NCBI GenBank assembly: GCA_021186555.1
Contig: JAJKFL010000006.1
Coordinates: 8,483,215 to 8,547,214 of the forward strand
Direction: 5' to 3'
Length of the DNA: 64,000 nucleotides
Source of the DNA: Reticulitermes speratus
Lineage: Eukaryota > Arthropoda > Insecta > Blattodea > Rhinotermitidae
The notes under the pieces: generated by a model
Database searches by the model: none
The model's input: the letters and a program-made list of their open reading frames with translations, nothing else
Told to the model about the DNA's origin: nothing
Position numbers and translations under genes: made by a program
Shown: positions 11,300 through 21,642 of the stretch, piece by piece
How positions within the stretch are numbered: the stretch's first letter is position 1
Layout: each line of letters opens with the position of its first letter

Positions 11300-11328
11300 C
11301 TTCACCTTTACCTTTACCTTTACCTTTA
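11300..11328. repeat. (CTTTAC)n tail of SINE A
   Basis: About four CCTTTA units form the 3' tail of the SINE A copy ending here. The same hexamer ends the copies at 12.5 and 13.5 kb. Confidence 0.85.
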
Positions 11329-11418
11329 AAATTATAGGACTGGCAGCGAGCAATAGACTGAAAAATGTGTGTATAAGAGTGGTTGTTACGTGGCATTTTC
11401 TTTACATTGTAACTTCTG

Positions 11419-11792
11419 TCGTATTACTTAGTAATAATATAATAATAATAACCATGGCTCAACAGCCCTATATGGGCTTGGGCCTCCTCTTTCCGAGGTT
11501 ACTGGGTCGTGCGCATTCGTGGCAGTTGATGACTGGCCAACTGGCAGCGCTGCTGTTCTATCGATCCTGATGTGACCACCAAAGCCATCTGGCAGGCAGT
11601 CAGGAGACTTGGGTGAGAAATGACCACAATTTGGCTTACGAAACATTTCAATTCATGCCCGTAAGGTTCTTTTACATGCCGTAAATCTACGACGTGGGAC
11701 CGACGGCTTTACTTCCCCTCCGAAGGAAGTTGTGCTACGGATTTTTATCCGAACTTTGGGTCCAGTGGCGAGGTCGACTCGTATTACTTAGT
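11419..11792 (-). mobile_element. SINE D, minus strand, 14-bp TSD, head deleted
   Basis: Body 11433-11778, flanked by exact TCGTATTACTTAGT at 11419-11432 and 11779-11792. On the minus strand the family D body and its GGCTGTTGAGCC 3' end with an ATT tail are clear. Most of the tRNA-like head between GACTCGCC-type sequence and the GATTTTT block is missing, so the promoter is lost. Confidence 0.93.
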
Positions 11793-11869
11793 GCTGCACA
11801 ATTTTATATGTCTACATTTAATAACAAATTTCACTTCGATATATTTCCGTCAAAGACAGTGACAGCGCT

Positions 11870-12130
11870 GTCACCATAGTAACTAGGCTAAGAGGTTCAA
11901 TTCCCGGCAGGGGTAAAACATTTTTCTTGGCCCCAAAGTTCTGACCGGCTTTAAGGCCCACCCAGCCTCTTATTCAAAGAATATTGGGGGTTATTTCCTC
12001 GTGATTAAAGCAGCCGCAGCATGAAATTGACCAGGCTCCTCCATCTACTGCCGAAGTTAAGAATGAGTGGAGCTATACCTATACATCCCCTATACCCCTT
12101 CAGGCGTGGATAGGCACAAGGTACTTTTAT
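11870..12130 (+). mobile_element. diverged SINE A-type copy
   Basis: GGTTCAATTCCCGGCAGGGG as B box, then CTTTAAGGCCCACCCAGCC, AAAGCAGCCGCAGC, a TTGACCAGGCTC segment, and GAATGAGTGGAGCTATACC. This is the SINE A order with substitutions. Confidence 0.7.
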
Positions 12131-12497
12131 CTGTAACTTATTTTCTTTGTCACTTACGTCCGTCAACACTCATGAGGATTATCAATCTTGCCTTTTTTAA
12201 TTCGCATATATGGTGATAATACTAAAATGTATCAATGTTACAACATGTGTCACCTCTGTTCGTTGTTGTGCGATTGGAAATTTTTTCAACTACCGTACCA
12301 TCCCGAAATGTACTATGACGTACTGAAGAAAACCACGTAATACCCTTAGGAAAGGGGTTCCAGGGTACGAAATGAATTTGTCTTAGGAGAGAGTACAGTG
12401 GATAACGCTTCCGTAAATACAGAAGAGCCAAAAGTCAGCTACCGTTGACGATGGATATGTTCAGAGGCTCCCTGTACTTTAATACAAATACATTTCG

Positions 12498-12512
12498 CCC
12501 CCCCCCCCCCCC
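12498..12512. repeat. poly-C run
   Basis: Fifteen consecutive C residues (G on the minus strand). Confidence 0.95.
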
Positions 12513-12539
12513 AAAGTTCCGCAAGCCAAGTTGGTCGTA

Positions 12540-12644
12540 AGGTAAAGGTAAAGTTCTCCCTAGAACAGGCCACGAAGGCCCAGAGGGGGAGTAGAGGTAT
12601 AGCTCTACTCTTTCTTTAACCTCGGCGCTAGATGGGGGTGGGTA
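12540..12644 (-). mobile_element. SINE A, 3'-end fragment
   Basis: The plus strand reads GGTAAAGGTAAAGTTCTCCC, then AACAGGCCACGAAGGCCC, and ends at GCGCTAGATGGGGGTGGG. It is the reverse complement of the last ~105 bp of SINE A, with a severe 5' truncation. Confidence 0.9.
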
Positions 12645-13246
12645 ATACTAAGAATGAAGGAGGGGGGGAAGGTTTAACGTTAATAATAGGAATGATATGG
12701 TTTTATCATTTTTAATGTAGGTACAGAATGAGTTTTGGCTCACCCTGTATAATGAAGCTCCTGCTTCTGTGAAAGGCACTTTAGTACTTTTTAACTAAAC
12801 GAAAGACCACCAGATTCTCAAAGACCCTGATCAATGGAGTAAGGAAGCAGCGCAGCGACAAGTACAGTGAGCTCATTACAAGCAGCACTTTGGTGTAGCG
12901 GAGTGCTCAGAAACGAAAGCAGGACGAATTATAAAAGGCAAGAACAAGAAAAATGAAACAGAACAGGAAAAACAAAAAACTAAATAAAAGACGAATGCGA
13001 AAACGGTATATAATATTCCCACGTAATGAAGACCAGTTACCTGACAGAGTTTTTCCATTTATTTATCTGTAATCTTGCGGGAGAGTCGGAAGCTCTTCCG
13101 GTCAATTCAGGCAGATCTACACCGCAGAATTTCGCTTCGTGAATGCGCTGTCTAGAAAATACACTACACATAGCACACTTGAAATGGTACGTCAATAATC
13201 GAGATAATTCAAACGAAAAATTTCATAAGATACAAAAATATTTCAC

Positions 13247-13488
13247 ATGGCTCAGTCGGTATAGCGACTCGCTACGGGCTGGACGGTCCGGGGATCGAAT
13301 CTCGGTAGGAACGAGATTTTCCGCACCCGTCCAGACCGGCCCTGGGACCCACCCAGCCTCCTATACAATGGGTACCGGGTCTCTTTCCCTCATCTAGTGT
13401 CAGGATTAAAGAATGAGTAAAGCTATACCTCTACTCCCCCTCTGGGCCTTCATGGCCCGTTCTAGAGTGACCTTTACCTTTACCTTTT
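13247..13488 (+). mobile_element. SINE A with internal deletion
   Basis: The head GGCTCAGTCGGTATAGCGAC and B box GGGGATCGAATCTC are present. The body runs to GGTACCGGGTCTCTTTCCC, then skips about 40 bp relative to the 17.6-kb copy and resumes at CTCATCTAGTGTCAGG. It ends in CTTTAC repeats. No clear TSD. Confidence 0.9.
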
Positions 13489-13997
13489 ATAATACCACTA
13501 ATTCTCACGACTGCGCGTAGAAATTTATGAATACAGTTAGCGGTGAAATAAATATTACAGCTACATACCACATTTACTGCCATTAGACCTTCCAGTCCGG
13601 TTGAATAGGGACAGAGAGCCGACAGAACCAGAAATAAAACAAATGGTGAAAAAGCTCCATAAGATCGCGGTTTTGTGACTTACAAAGAAGCTACAACATC
13701 AAGGTGACAACCACGTGGCCGCCAGTTCAAATCAAAGTCTGATCGCTAACAGCCACCGATATCACTCTCACAGCACACGGGCCACCTGGCTGGTTAGCGT
13801 GGCGGTAAGTGCAGGGTGTCAACTGCAGTCGCCAAAACATTCAGTCCAACACAGGGTGATATTGTTATATTTATTAAAACTCTCCTTTATTTCTTAAACC
13901 CTTAGAAAAATAAATATAATATAAAGAATAAGTAAATGGATAAAAATATACAAATTAATGTACATTCATGTTTTTTGGGCGGCCTATTTATTATGCC

Positions 13998-14302
13998 TAC
14001 TACGCCTATAGTACAAGCCGGAAGGTCGCGGGTTCGATTCCCGATGGTGTCATTGGAATTTTTCATTGATATAATCCTTCCGGCCGCACTATGGCCCTGG
14101 GGTCGACTCAGCCTCTAACAGAAATGCGTACCAGGAATATTTCCTGGGGGGTAAAGGCGACCGGTGCGTAGGGTTGACAAACGTACCATCTTCATGTGCC
14201 GATTGTCTATAAATGTGGGAGCCTCAACCTCCTGGAACCCTAAGAGCCTGTCCAGGCCTGTAATGGGGTTGCTTTACCTTCGCTTTACTACGCCTACAGT
14301 AC
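13998..14302 (+). mobile_element. SINE C, 5'-truncated, 17-bp TSD
   Basis: Body 14015-14285, starting inside the tRNA-like head at AAGCCGGAAGGTCGCGGG. The flanks TACTACGCCTAYAGTAC (13998-14014 and 14286-14302) differ at one position. The 3' end is GGGGTTGCTTTACCTTCGC. This is a clean example of truncated retroposition. Confidence 0.93.
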
Positions 14303-14829
14303 TGTCGTACGGATGCAGACAGCCGTCCATTCCACACACGTCAGCACGCGCTGAGAACACAAACTAACTTCTGGGTTACACTCTCCAAAATAATTACTAA
14401 TTACGCAGTTCACCGAACAAGTTGACTAAGGCTGCAACACTCCCGACTCCGATTCGGGAAACACCCAGTTCAATCCCCGCTCAAGGCCTCGCCTATTCCG
14501 ATTGATTTACTTATATATTTTTCAGTCCATCCAGGAAAGTTCCAGAACTGTCTCTAAATAAGGCACAACGACTTACTTTTATACGTTTTCAAATTCATTA
14601 TCATGCCATCATTCCACGCTCGAAAGTCTGTTAAATGTACTAACAGCATCGTCAAAAAAGAAACTACACATAAATTTATTTAATAAAATAAACAAAACAG
14701 TGCAGAAATATACGAAATATACAAAACAATGCTGTTCTTTATTTATCCGTACATCTCTCAGCCACTTTCGACTATTTCAGCGGGGAATACTGTATACACT
14801 GGGAAGGTTCGAAGTACTTTACATTAAAA

Positions 14830-15367
14830 CAAGGCCTTGTTTTACGCCCGTTGCTTTACGCCTCTTTTGCTCTAACGCCCCATGCCAATTTATCTTCTTC
14901 TTCCTCTTCTTCTTTGGCGTAGAGTTCTTATAGTTTAACCAGTGCCTGCTTCAGAATGATAGCCCATACTGATCTGTCTTCTGCTTTCTTCCTCCATCTC
15001 TTGACACGCATCGATTTCATATCATTCTCAATACAGCCGAACCACCTTAATTTTGGTTTTCCTGCTTTTCTTCTTCCATCTGGTCTCCCCAGAAATACTG
15101 TCTTCACGGTCCTACCATCAGACATTCTTACCACATGACCAACCCATTATAGTCTTCTTATTTCTATTGTTGTTACAATATTTGGTTCTTGTCACTTTAC
15201 AACACTTATTAATTTACGCCCTCTCATTTTCGTTTCAGCGCACTTTGACTGGTTTATTTCCATTTATTTGTCCTTTTATTTCTTATGAAAACGTCATTTT
15301 TTATTTACGCCCTTTTGATTTAAGCCCACTTTTTCAGGTAAAAAGTAGGGCGTAAAACAAGACCTTG
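14830..15367. mobile_element. MITE with CTTGTTTTACGCCC ends (family G), copy 1, split by a LINE
   Basis: Left TIR CAAGGCCTTGTTTTACGCCC (14830-14849) and right TIR GGGCGTAAAACAAGACCTTG (15348-15367) are inverted copies with one mismatch. The interior has recurrent TTTACGCCC motifs. An uninterrupted relative at 17227-17455 shows that about 300 bp near 14890-15195 are foreign (LINE fragment). I do not recognise the superfamily, and the TSD is not resolved. Confidence 0.85.
14890..15192 (-). pseudogene. non-LTR retrotransposon C-terminal fragment inside MITE G
   Basis: The minus-strand frame encodes MVRMSDGRTVKTVFLGRPDG, then RRKAGKPKLRWFGCIENDMK and ending RSVWAIILKQALVKL. This Arg/Lys-rich C-terminal tail with GRPxGRRKxGxPKLRW is the same kind of segment as [18 protein letters not shown] in the RTE-like family, but clearly a different LINE. 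It is 5'-truncated with no RT core left. Confidence 0.7.
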
Positions 15368-15369
15368 GC

Positions 15370-15746
15370 GTATTCATTACAGTACAGGCATATGTGCAAT
15401 ATATTGTGCCGTAGCTACATTTGTTACAATATTATCAATATTTCTTTACGTAGGTTAGCATTATCTTATGTGTTGTGTTAAAATCTTTAAAATAACGATA
15501 GCTATGTACATTAGACAACTGATATGTATATGCATATAGTTGTTCTAACTTCGCATGACGGGTAACGTCTTCAGTTAAGCATATATACATTGCATGAAAC
15601 ATGTAGGGGCAAATGACAACAGTAATGTGTTCAGAACTGCACGTATTTGCGTACTGTGTTGGTTATCTTATTAAATAAGGCAGAAGACGCAGTCAAAATG
15701 TATAGCTAAGTTACACATAGACGGTATTTCTTAGGTGTTCTGAAGT
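15370..15746. other. unassigned intergenic sequence
   Basis: AT-rich, no gene or named repeat seen. Confidence 0.5.
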
Positions 15747-16263
15747 ATCTAACGCAGTGGTGTTCAACCTGGGGTACGCGAAGACATCTTAGGGGGTACG
15801 TAAAATTAAAAAAAATAAATATATTACTTTATGATAAACACTGAATAATCAGGGCCAGATTTAGGGTTAGCCACAAGAGACTGGACGTAAGGACATGCGA
15901 TTTGGGAGCGCCATTTTTTTTCTCTCTCTCTCCTTTATGCGATTCTTATCTGGGCGGCTATTTTCATTTTATTCCACACAGTGCATATAAGTTTGCTTTG
16001 CGCAAATACCTTTGTTCCTTTATTAATTTTATATGATAGGCAATAATATATTTGTTATTTAATAGCTTGATTCTCCTTTTTTCATTTAAAACTTATTATT
16101 TAATACATTATTTTGGATGTAATTTATTTAACTTATTTTAGACGTACATTATAGACTGTGTATAACTTGAATTATGCACCAACAACTTTGGGGATACAAA
16201 GTTGAACAGAAATTATATGTGGGGGTACGCGAACAAAAAAGGTTGAATACCACTGATCTAACG
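15747..16263. mobile_element. hAT-type non-autonomous element with exact 8-bp TSD
   Basis: Body 15755-16255, flanked by ATCTAACG at 15747-15754 and 16256-16263. The ends are inverted: CAGTGGTGTTCAACCTGGGG on the left, and CAGTGGTATTCAACC when the right end is reversed. Subterminal GGGGGTACGCGAA is also repeated. CAGTGG ends with 8-bp TSDs are diagnostic of hAT transposons. No transposase is encoded; the interior is AT-rich. Confidence 0.95.
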
Positions 16264-17220
16264 CATGACAGCTCTCCGAATAGATGGCGCTTCCAACTGC
16301 ACTCACCAAACCCTCAAGTCAGACAAAATGCTCACCCTGTATAAATGTGTACGTTTCGAATAGCGACTGGATTAGAGTCCACATTAACTGAGGTCTTTTT
16401 GAGTTTTTAAATTCTCTCTCATTTAACGTAGGAATAACAGTTTAAACTCACATTCTTCCATATGCTCGTACGTTCACCATACAAGGTTACGTTCCCTTAA
16501 AGAAGCCAAGTTTGGTCACAATGATAAGTACAGTCCCGGACAGATCTGATGTGTAGAGGGTCGCAGTGTGAATATGACGTCACGTACAGCAAAGTGTTAA
16601 TGTGTGAGGCTGCACATTAGGACCCAGCCCTGCTTTTTCATGTGGGATGGGTGGAGATGTGGCGAGCAGGTGACCAACGAGAATGTGTTCAAACAAGATC
16701 ACCATCCGTCTGATGTCAAGGGGCACGTTGTACTGTTCTGCCGACAGTAAGACGATAATCTTTGTTTTCATATGGCGTGTTATTACATCGACCCTCATTA
16801 TTTCGTTACTAAACTTACTGGCACGCAAAACTACACTACACGAGTCAGGAACTTAATTTATTTCTTCTTTCAATTTTATTTCCCAGTATTTTTATTTTTT
16901 CCTTCCTGTATGTCATTCATCTTTGTCCTTTCACCCCATTACTTTTTTCTCTTAACCTAAGCCTATACACCTACCAACCCCCCCCCCCCCCCCCACCGCA
17001 CTCACTCATCCAAATATCTGCCTACCGACAAATCCATCCTTTCATAAATCTATTTGTTAATCTACTTTGTCTTCTTTCAGTTTTTCCCCCTCTTTTATTT
17101 TTTTTTATATTTTTACTTTCTGCATTTCTTTTTCCTTTCTATTAATTTATTCTTCCTTTCTCTACATGCACTGAATGCACTATCACCCATTCGTCTTCCC
17201 CTCTACGTACCCATTCATGA
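16264..17220. other. unassigned intergenic sequence with poly-C run
   Basis: No gene is visible. A 17-base C run lies at 16978-16994. The region around 16860-17200 is strongly pyrimidine-rich on the plus strand and creates spurious Phe/Leu-rich frames. Confidence 0.5.
16978..16994. repeat. poly-C run
   Basis: Seventeen consecutive C residues. Confidence 0.95.
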
Positions 17221-17226
17221 TACACT

Positions 17227-17455
17227 AAGTCCTTGTTTTATGCCCGTTTGTTTTGCGCATTTTTGCTTTAACGCCCCTTACCAATATACAACACTTCTTA
17301 ATTTACGTCCTCTCATTTTTGGTGTAACGCCCTTTGGCTGGGTTATTTCCATTTATTTGAGACTTCTTTTTATGAAAATACCACTTTTGATTTACGCCTA
17401 TTTTATTTACGCCCACTTTTTAAGGAACTCAACTAGGGCGTAAAACAAGGCTTGG
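17227..17455. mobile_element. MITE with CTTGTTTTACGCCC ends (family G), copy 2, intact
   Basis: Left end AAGTCCTTGTTTTATGCCC and right end GGGCGTAAAACAAGGCTTGG are imperfect inverted repeats. The interior matches copy 1 (ACAACACTT, then AATTTACG, then ATTTCCATTTATTTG) but without the LINE insertion. About 229 bp. Confidence 0.85.
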
Positions 17456-17620
17456 TGTACAGATTAGTGCTCTCCTACGTAAAATCATATCTCACAGCGA
17501 TTTTCTCTAACACACCACCAGCCTAGCATACATATATCATATTCTTCTCCTACAGAAACAGACCAAATTCATTCACAACATTAAACATCAATACTTCTTA
17601 CATTACATTATGGCTTCATA

Positions 17621-17926
17621 TACAAGACGTGGGGCAGCGATAGCTCAGTCGGTACAGCGACTCACTACGGGCTGGACGGTCCGGGGATCGAATCCCGGTG
17701 GGGGCGAGATTTTTCGCAGCCGTCCAGACCGGCCCTGGGGCCCACCCAGCCTCCTATACAATGGGTACCGGGTTTCCTTCCCGAGCGTAAAGCGGCCGGG
17801 GGCGTGGAGTTGACCACCCACCCTCATCTAGCGCCGAGGTTAAAGAAAGAGTAGAGCTATACCTCTACTCCCCCTCTGGGCCTTCGTGGCCTGTTCTAGG
17901 GAGAACTTTACCTTGTACAAGACGTG
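17621..17926 (+). mobile_element. SINE A, full-length reference copy, 11-bp TSD
   Basis: Body 17632-17915 between exact TACAAGACGTG duplications (17621-17631 and 17916-17926). The head GCGATAGCTCAGTCGGTACA has an A box, and GGGGATCGAATCCCGG gives the B box. Body landmarks in order: CGAGATTTTTCGCAGCCGTC, GGGGCCCACCCAGCC, GGGTACCGGG, AAAGCGGCCGG, TTGACCACCCACC, AGAGCTATACCTCTACTCC, GGCCTGTTCTAGGGAGAAC. It is the best standard for this family in the window. Confidence 0.97.
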
Positions 17927-17929
17927 ACG

Positions 17930-18478
17930 GCAGAATATTGTGACCTGAAAGGTATTATCAAATCCCAGATTCAAAGATAACTTATCTCAATTGGTGTGAG
18001 TATCTTACGAGTCCTTTTATTTATTAACATTCATGTCAATATTACGAACTTCTGAGGTGTAATGTGCACGTTGATGGATCTTGATACTCACTGACGTGAG
18101 AATTTCGAATCTCACGCAGATTGCTTTCTTTTCCGTTCTGTTGATGCGGCATTTCTGTTTATTTACTCACTCTCGACACACAGCACGGACCAGTGTTCGT
18201 CTTTCTACAGACGTCATAAAAGAAACAAGACACTGAGCAATATAGCACCTGAAGGAAAACTTTCCAAATGCCAGCAACCAGGCGCTTTCGACATCATTAT
18301 TGTGCGCACGTAAAATACGGAAGAAAACGGCTTCAGAACAGAACCGACAGAGCGCACTTTCCTGCCGAATACATTTATAATCCGACAGATATATTATTAT
18401 TATTTTAAATTTTAAATTGTTTCATGTTGACTTAAACCGTCGCAACTGCCCTTTCGCTAGATGCGCTTCGACTCTCTC
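17930..18478. other. unassigned intergenic sequence
   Basis: No gene or repeat recognised. Confidence 0.5.
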
Positions 18479-18632
18479 TGGGGGGGGGGGGGGGGGGGGG
18501 GGACAAGAGGGGGGGGGGTTCAGTGGCGGAATAAATGACACTTTTTTGTTCTTCAAAGACAGCTGTAGGTTTATATAATTTCGAATGGTTGGATGTATAA
18601 TTAATGAGATTATTATGTGCAGACCTACTGAC

Positions 18633-18675
<43 letters not shown>

Positions 18676-18760
18676 GTCGAATCGAAATTTCAGAGATTTT
18701 AAACTGTTTCATGTTAACTTAAACCGTCGCAACTGTCCTTCCGCTAGATGCGCTTCCGCT
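18425..18760. repeat. local direct duplication flanking G run and TTA repeat
   Basis: TTTCATGTTGACTTAAACCG at 18420 recurs as TTTCATGTTAACTTAAACCG near 18707. Each copy is followed by TCGCAACTG and CGCTAGATGCGCTTC. Between them lie a 23-base G run (18480-18502), a second G run (18510-18518) and a TTA array (18632-18675). The repeat unit looks like a direct duplication of about 287 bp spacing. Confidence 0.75.
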
Positions 18761-18904
18761 GCTAATGCCATCAGTACGATACTTGTATATACAACGGTAG
18801 GTCTGTTTTGATTAATGACTTGTCATTAATGTAAATCTTGAACTGGACGCTGTACTTAGGTCACTGCGACATTTTTAAATCAAGTCATTATGTTCTGTCA
18901 GGTA

Positions 18905-19096
18905 TTGGATTTATGCCCTACTACTTCTTTCATATTGTTTTACTACAAATTTGTTTTGTTTCTTGAGTGTTTTGTCTTGTGTATTTGTAATGTTTTGTGT
19001 TTTATTTGTGCTTTTGTGCTGGCTTTGTAATTGGCACTTGTGCTGTTAAGTCTGCACGTTAATAAATACCCATTGAATTGAATTGAATTGAATTAC
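18905..19096 (+). repeat. LINE-type 3' end with (AATTG)n tail (family N)
   Basis: A G/T-rich stretch (TGTGCTTTTGTGCTGGCTTTG, then TAATTGGCACTTGTGCTGTT) ends GTTAATAAATACCCATTGAA with four ATTGA units. The same order (TTTCTGTAATTGGCCTTCTG, then CACATTAATAAACTAG, then AATTGAATTG) ends the copy at 62520-62655. A pentamer tail after a conserved segment is typical of a non-LTR retrotransposon 3' end. Confidence 0.6.
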
Positions 19097-19250
19097 TATT
19101 TCGTTGTCTCTTGCCACAGGCCTTTTCTCCCTCGTACTGCTTCTCTTGAACCAACGGCGATCGCCACCGCTAATGCTTCAAGTTTCAGACTGCAGTACTT
19201 TCCGTATTATGTGTGATGTTCCAAGTACAGCTGTCTTTCGTAGGGAATCT

Positions 19251-19251
<1 letters not shown>

Positions 19252-19285
<34 letters not shown>
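19252..19285. repeat. (TTA)n microsatellite
   Basis: An uninterrupted ATT run giving poly-Ile in a spurious frame. Confidence 0.9.
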
Positions 19286-19286
<1 letters not shown>

Positions 19287-19289
19287 TTC

Positions 19290-19700
19290 TTTCTCATTTT
19301 TGTGAAGAATTTAAAGGTTGTTTCAGATTCTGCAGACGTTAAAGCTGTCAGATATCACCTCAACATTTCGCACTGTAGTCATATTTGTAACATTTATCTT
19401 ACAAGCAATATTTCATACGCAATATGTAGACATGTTTACGATCTATGGCCGTACGCAACTTTACTTGCCTAGCTCCAATGGTCTATTAGATGTCACAATC
19501 ACATTAAAAGCTAAAGAGTACATTCAAACGGTCATCGCCTTGCTAAACCACGTTCAATAAAGCTATTCTTGCAAAGTCTACTTCTGGACGTAATTGCAGG
19601 ACCAACAAGCAAGCAGCTCTAATTTCGCTCCCACCTCAGAATTTCGCGTGTCCGTCACGTTCATATTGTACGAAATTACGAAGTACAGTTTTTGGGTGGT
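19290..19700. other. unassigned intergenic sequence
   Basis: Two overlapping short frames are open here but show no recognisable domain. Confidence 0.5.
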
Positions 19701-19704
19701 CAAC

Positions 19705-19920
19705 CGAGAAATCGTGTAGAGATTTTCGGCAGATCTATGAGAGTTTTCCCTTCTCTAAAGCGCAGTCCACTTAGCATCCCATTCAGTTGATAGCAGGGGG
19801 CCCTTTCCTCGGGATAAAGCGGCAGGGACGTGGAGCTTACCACTCACCTGTATACAGAGCCAAGGTTAAGAATGAGTGGAGCTGTATTCCACTCCCCATA
19901 CGTCTTCATGGCCTGCACAG
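19705..19920 (+). mobile_element. diverged SINE A-type copy, 5'-truncated
   Basis: AGATTTTCGGCAGATC, then GGCCCTTTCCTCGGGATAAA, GCGGCAGGGACGTGGAGC, TACCACTCACCTG, and GAATGAGTGGAGCTGTATTC, in SINE A order. The tRNA-like head is missing. Confidence 0.75.
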
Positions 19921-19924
19921 GGAC

Positions 19925-20745
19925 CGCACACACAGCATGTTTATCTCATAAGCCTAATTTTCCCACTTTTAAGGATGGAGAATAGGCTAAAAACTTTGTC
20001 AGTATTTATGGTGCAGTACAGGAAGCCATGCAAATCTGTGCTGAGGTAAAAAAAAGATGCTTTCATGCTTGTAATACGTGTTCACGTGGAGACATATATA
20101 TATATATATACAGTGTGGACCAACGCAGAATTCTTGTTCTTCCTCTGTCCTAATCGATGGTTGGTTCATTGTGCCCCCACGAAGAAGAGGTCTTGTTCTA
20201 ATTCTAATACAAGCCACTGACCTCGCCACGTGTGTCGTGCCCCCCCAAACCCCCCACCTCAAGTTCCCCCTCAACATGTAGCAATTTTCGTTCCAGCTGC
20301 AGTTACAACGCACGTGAGGCAACATAGAGTTGAACCACGTGGCTGTCGAAATGCCTTACCAAACGAGTACAGTATCGAACTCTAAACCTCCAATCTGCCT
20401 CCCCAATCAGGTGGGGAGATATGCGAGCCTTTTCAAGTCAAGGTCGGCACATACCGGAAATGTAGGCTAGACTGTGGGATAATAATTATAGTGGGCAAGT
20501 AGGAGTGACACCTAATAAATCATACTAGTGCAAAAGGCCCGTTGAAATTCAATGGAGATTCATTCTTTAGTGCCTCTCCGCCTTCCTTCCCACTTCTGCC
20601 GCGGATTAAGTTACATCTTCATTCCTACAGCTGGACTTAAGAACACAGAGCTGCCACCTATGCAATTAAAGAAAAACTACATGTTTCCACACAAACGGCT
20701 AAGACGGACAGAACGTACAAAGTCAACCATAAACCTTCTGTTCTT
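19925..20745. other. unassigned intergenic sequence with TA microsatellite
   Basis: A TA run lies at about 20092-20112. I see no other feature; the overlapping frames of 67-108 residues on both strands are not conserved-looking. Confidence 0.5.
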
Positions 20746-20746
20746 A

Positions 20747-21039
20747 TACCGTTAATGATTTCTTTTGTGGTGAAGGGCCCCGCAGCAGATGCTAAGGAAG
20801 CACCGCAGCCTTGAGGCTTATTGTGTAACCCTGTGATGAAAATGATTAGTTTTCTCGTTTTTCCTGTAATGGAGCACCGGTGGAGTGAAATTTACAGGGG
20901 AAAACCGAAGTACTTGGGGGAAATACCTGTCCCAGTGCCACTTTGTCCACCACAAATCCCACATGGACCGACCCTGGCCTCCGCGGTGAGAGGTCGGCGA
21001 CTAACCGCCTGAGCCATGGCACGGCCTACCGTTAATGAT
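20747..21039 (-). mobile_element. SINE L (tRNA-derived), 13-bp TSD
   Basis: Body 20760-21026, flanked by exact TACCGTTAATGAT (20747-20759 and 21027-21039). On the minus strand the head reads GGCCGTGCCATGGCTCAGGC, then GGTTAGTCGCCGACC. The body contains the GTGGACAAAGTGGCACTGG landmark and ends with GGGGCCCTTCACCACAAAAG. A second copy interrupts a LINE at 42996-43276. Confidence 0.95.
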
Positions 21040-21212
21040 AGTACTGGGTTTATACACGTTATGTGGCTATGCGATAAGTTCGATGTATTAAATAGCTATT
21101 TTGTGTGCTGCTTTTAGTTTGTTTTTTTCCCTCGTGGTGGCTCCGTAATCGACCATCAGGCTGCTGAACCATCACGTTAATACATATGTAAACGCGAAAG
21201 AGGTTTCAAATA

Positions 21213-21393
21213 CAAACTCGGTTATAACGTCATGAAAGGGACTGAATATTTTGTGTCGTTATAAACGAGTGTTGTTATAACCGAGTAGCATAATGTTATG
21301 GTTAACAGCGAGGAATTAATTGGTACCACAGAACATATGACGTTATATACGAGGTGTCGCTTAAATCGATGTCGTTATAACCGAGTTCGACTG
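21213..21393. mobile_element. Tigger/pogo-type MITE, copy 2
   Basis: Reverse orientation relative to the 9357 copy. The ends are CAAACTCGGTTATAACG and (reversed right end) CAGTCGAACTCGGTTATAAC, with TA immediately outside both. The interior shares CATGAAAGGGACTGAATATT and GGAATTAATTGGTACCACAG with copy 1. Confidence 0.9.
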
Positions 21394-21585
21394 TATTATG
21401 TAGGTCTCTAGCTGTGTAATTCGCACAATTACCACAAAAAAAAAAAGCATAATGAGGTAGCTACGTCTGTTACTCAGTATATTTCATCTCAAAACCTAGT
21501 TGACAGACATCCATGACATTATGTACAAAAGCAGACAGAAACAGTGCATACATTTTAGATGTATGCGAGCAGTTAAATAATATGT

Positions 21586-21642
21586 ACTGTACATGAAGTG
21601 GAAACTGTACATGAAGTGGAAACTGTACATGAAGTGGAAACT
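21586..21642. repeat. 18-bp tandem repeat x3
   Basis: ACTGTACATGAAGTGGAA is repeated three times almost exactly before ACTGAGCG. Confidence 0.9.

Larger units (their letters stand above)
10800..11342 (+). mobile_element. SINE A with 13-bp TSD, interrupted by SINE B2
   Basis: The outer element is SINE A (10813-11329), flanked by exact copies of AATTATAGGACTG at 10800-10812 and 11330-11342. Its tRNA-like head (GATAGCTCAGTCGGTATAGC) runs to GAATCC at 10878. It resumes after the B2 insert at CGAGATTTTTCGCAGCCGTC and ends in CTTTAC repeats. The break falls in the B-box region of the promoter, so the outer copy is probably dead for Pol III transcription. Confidence 0.93.
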
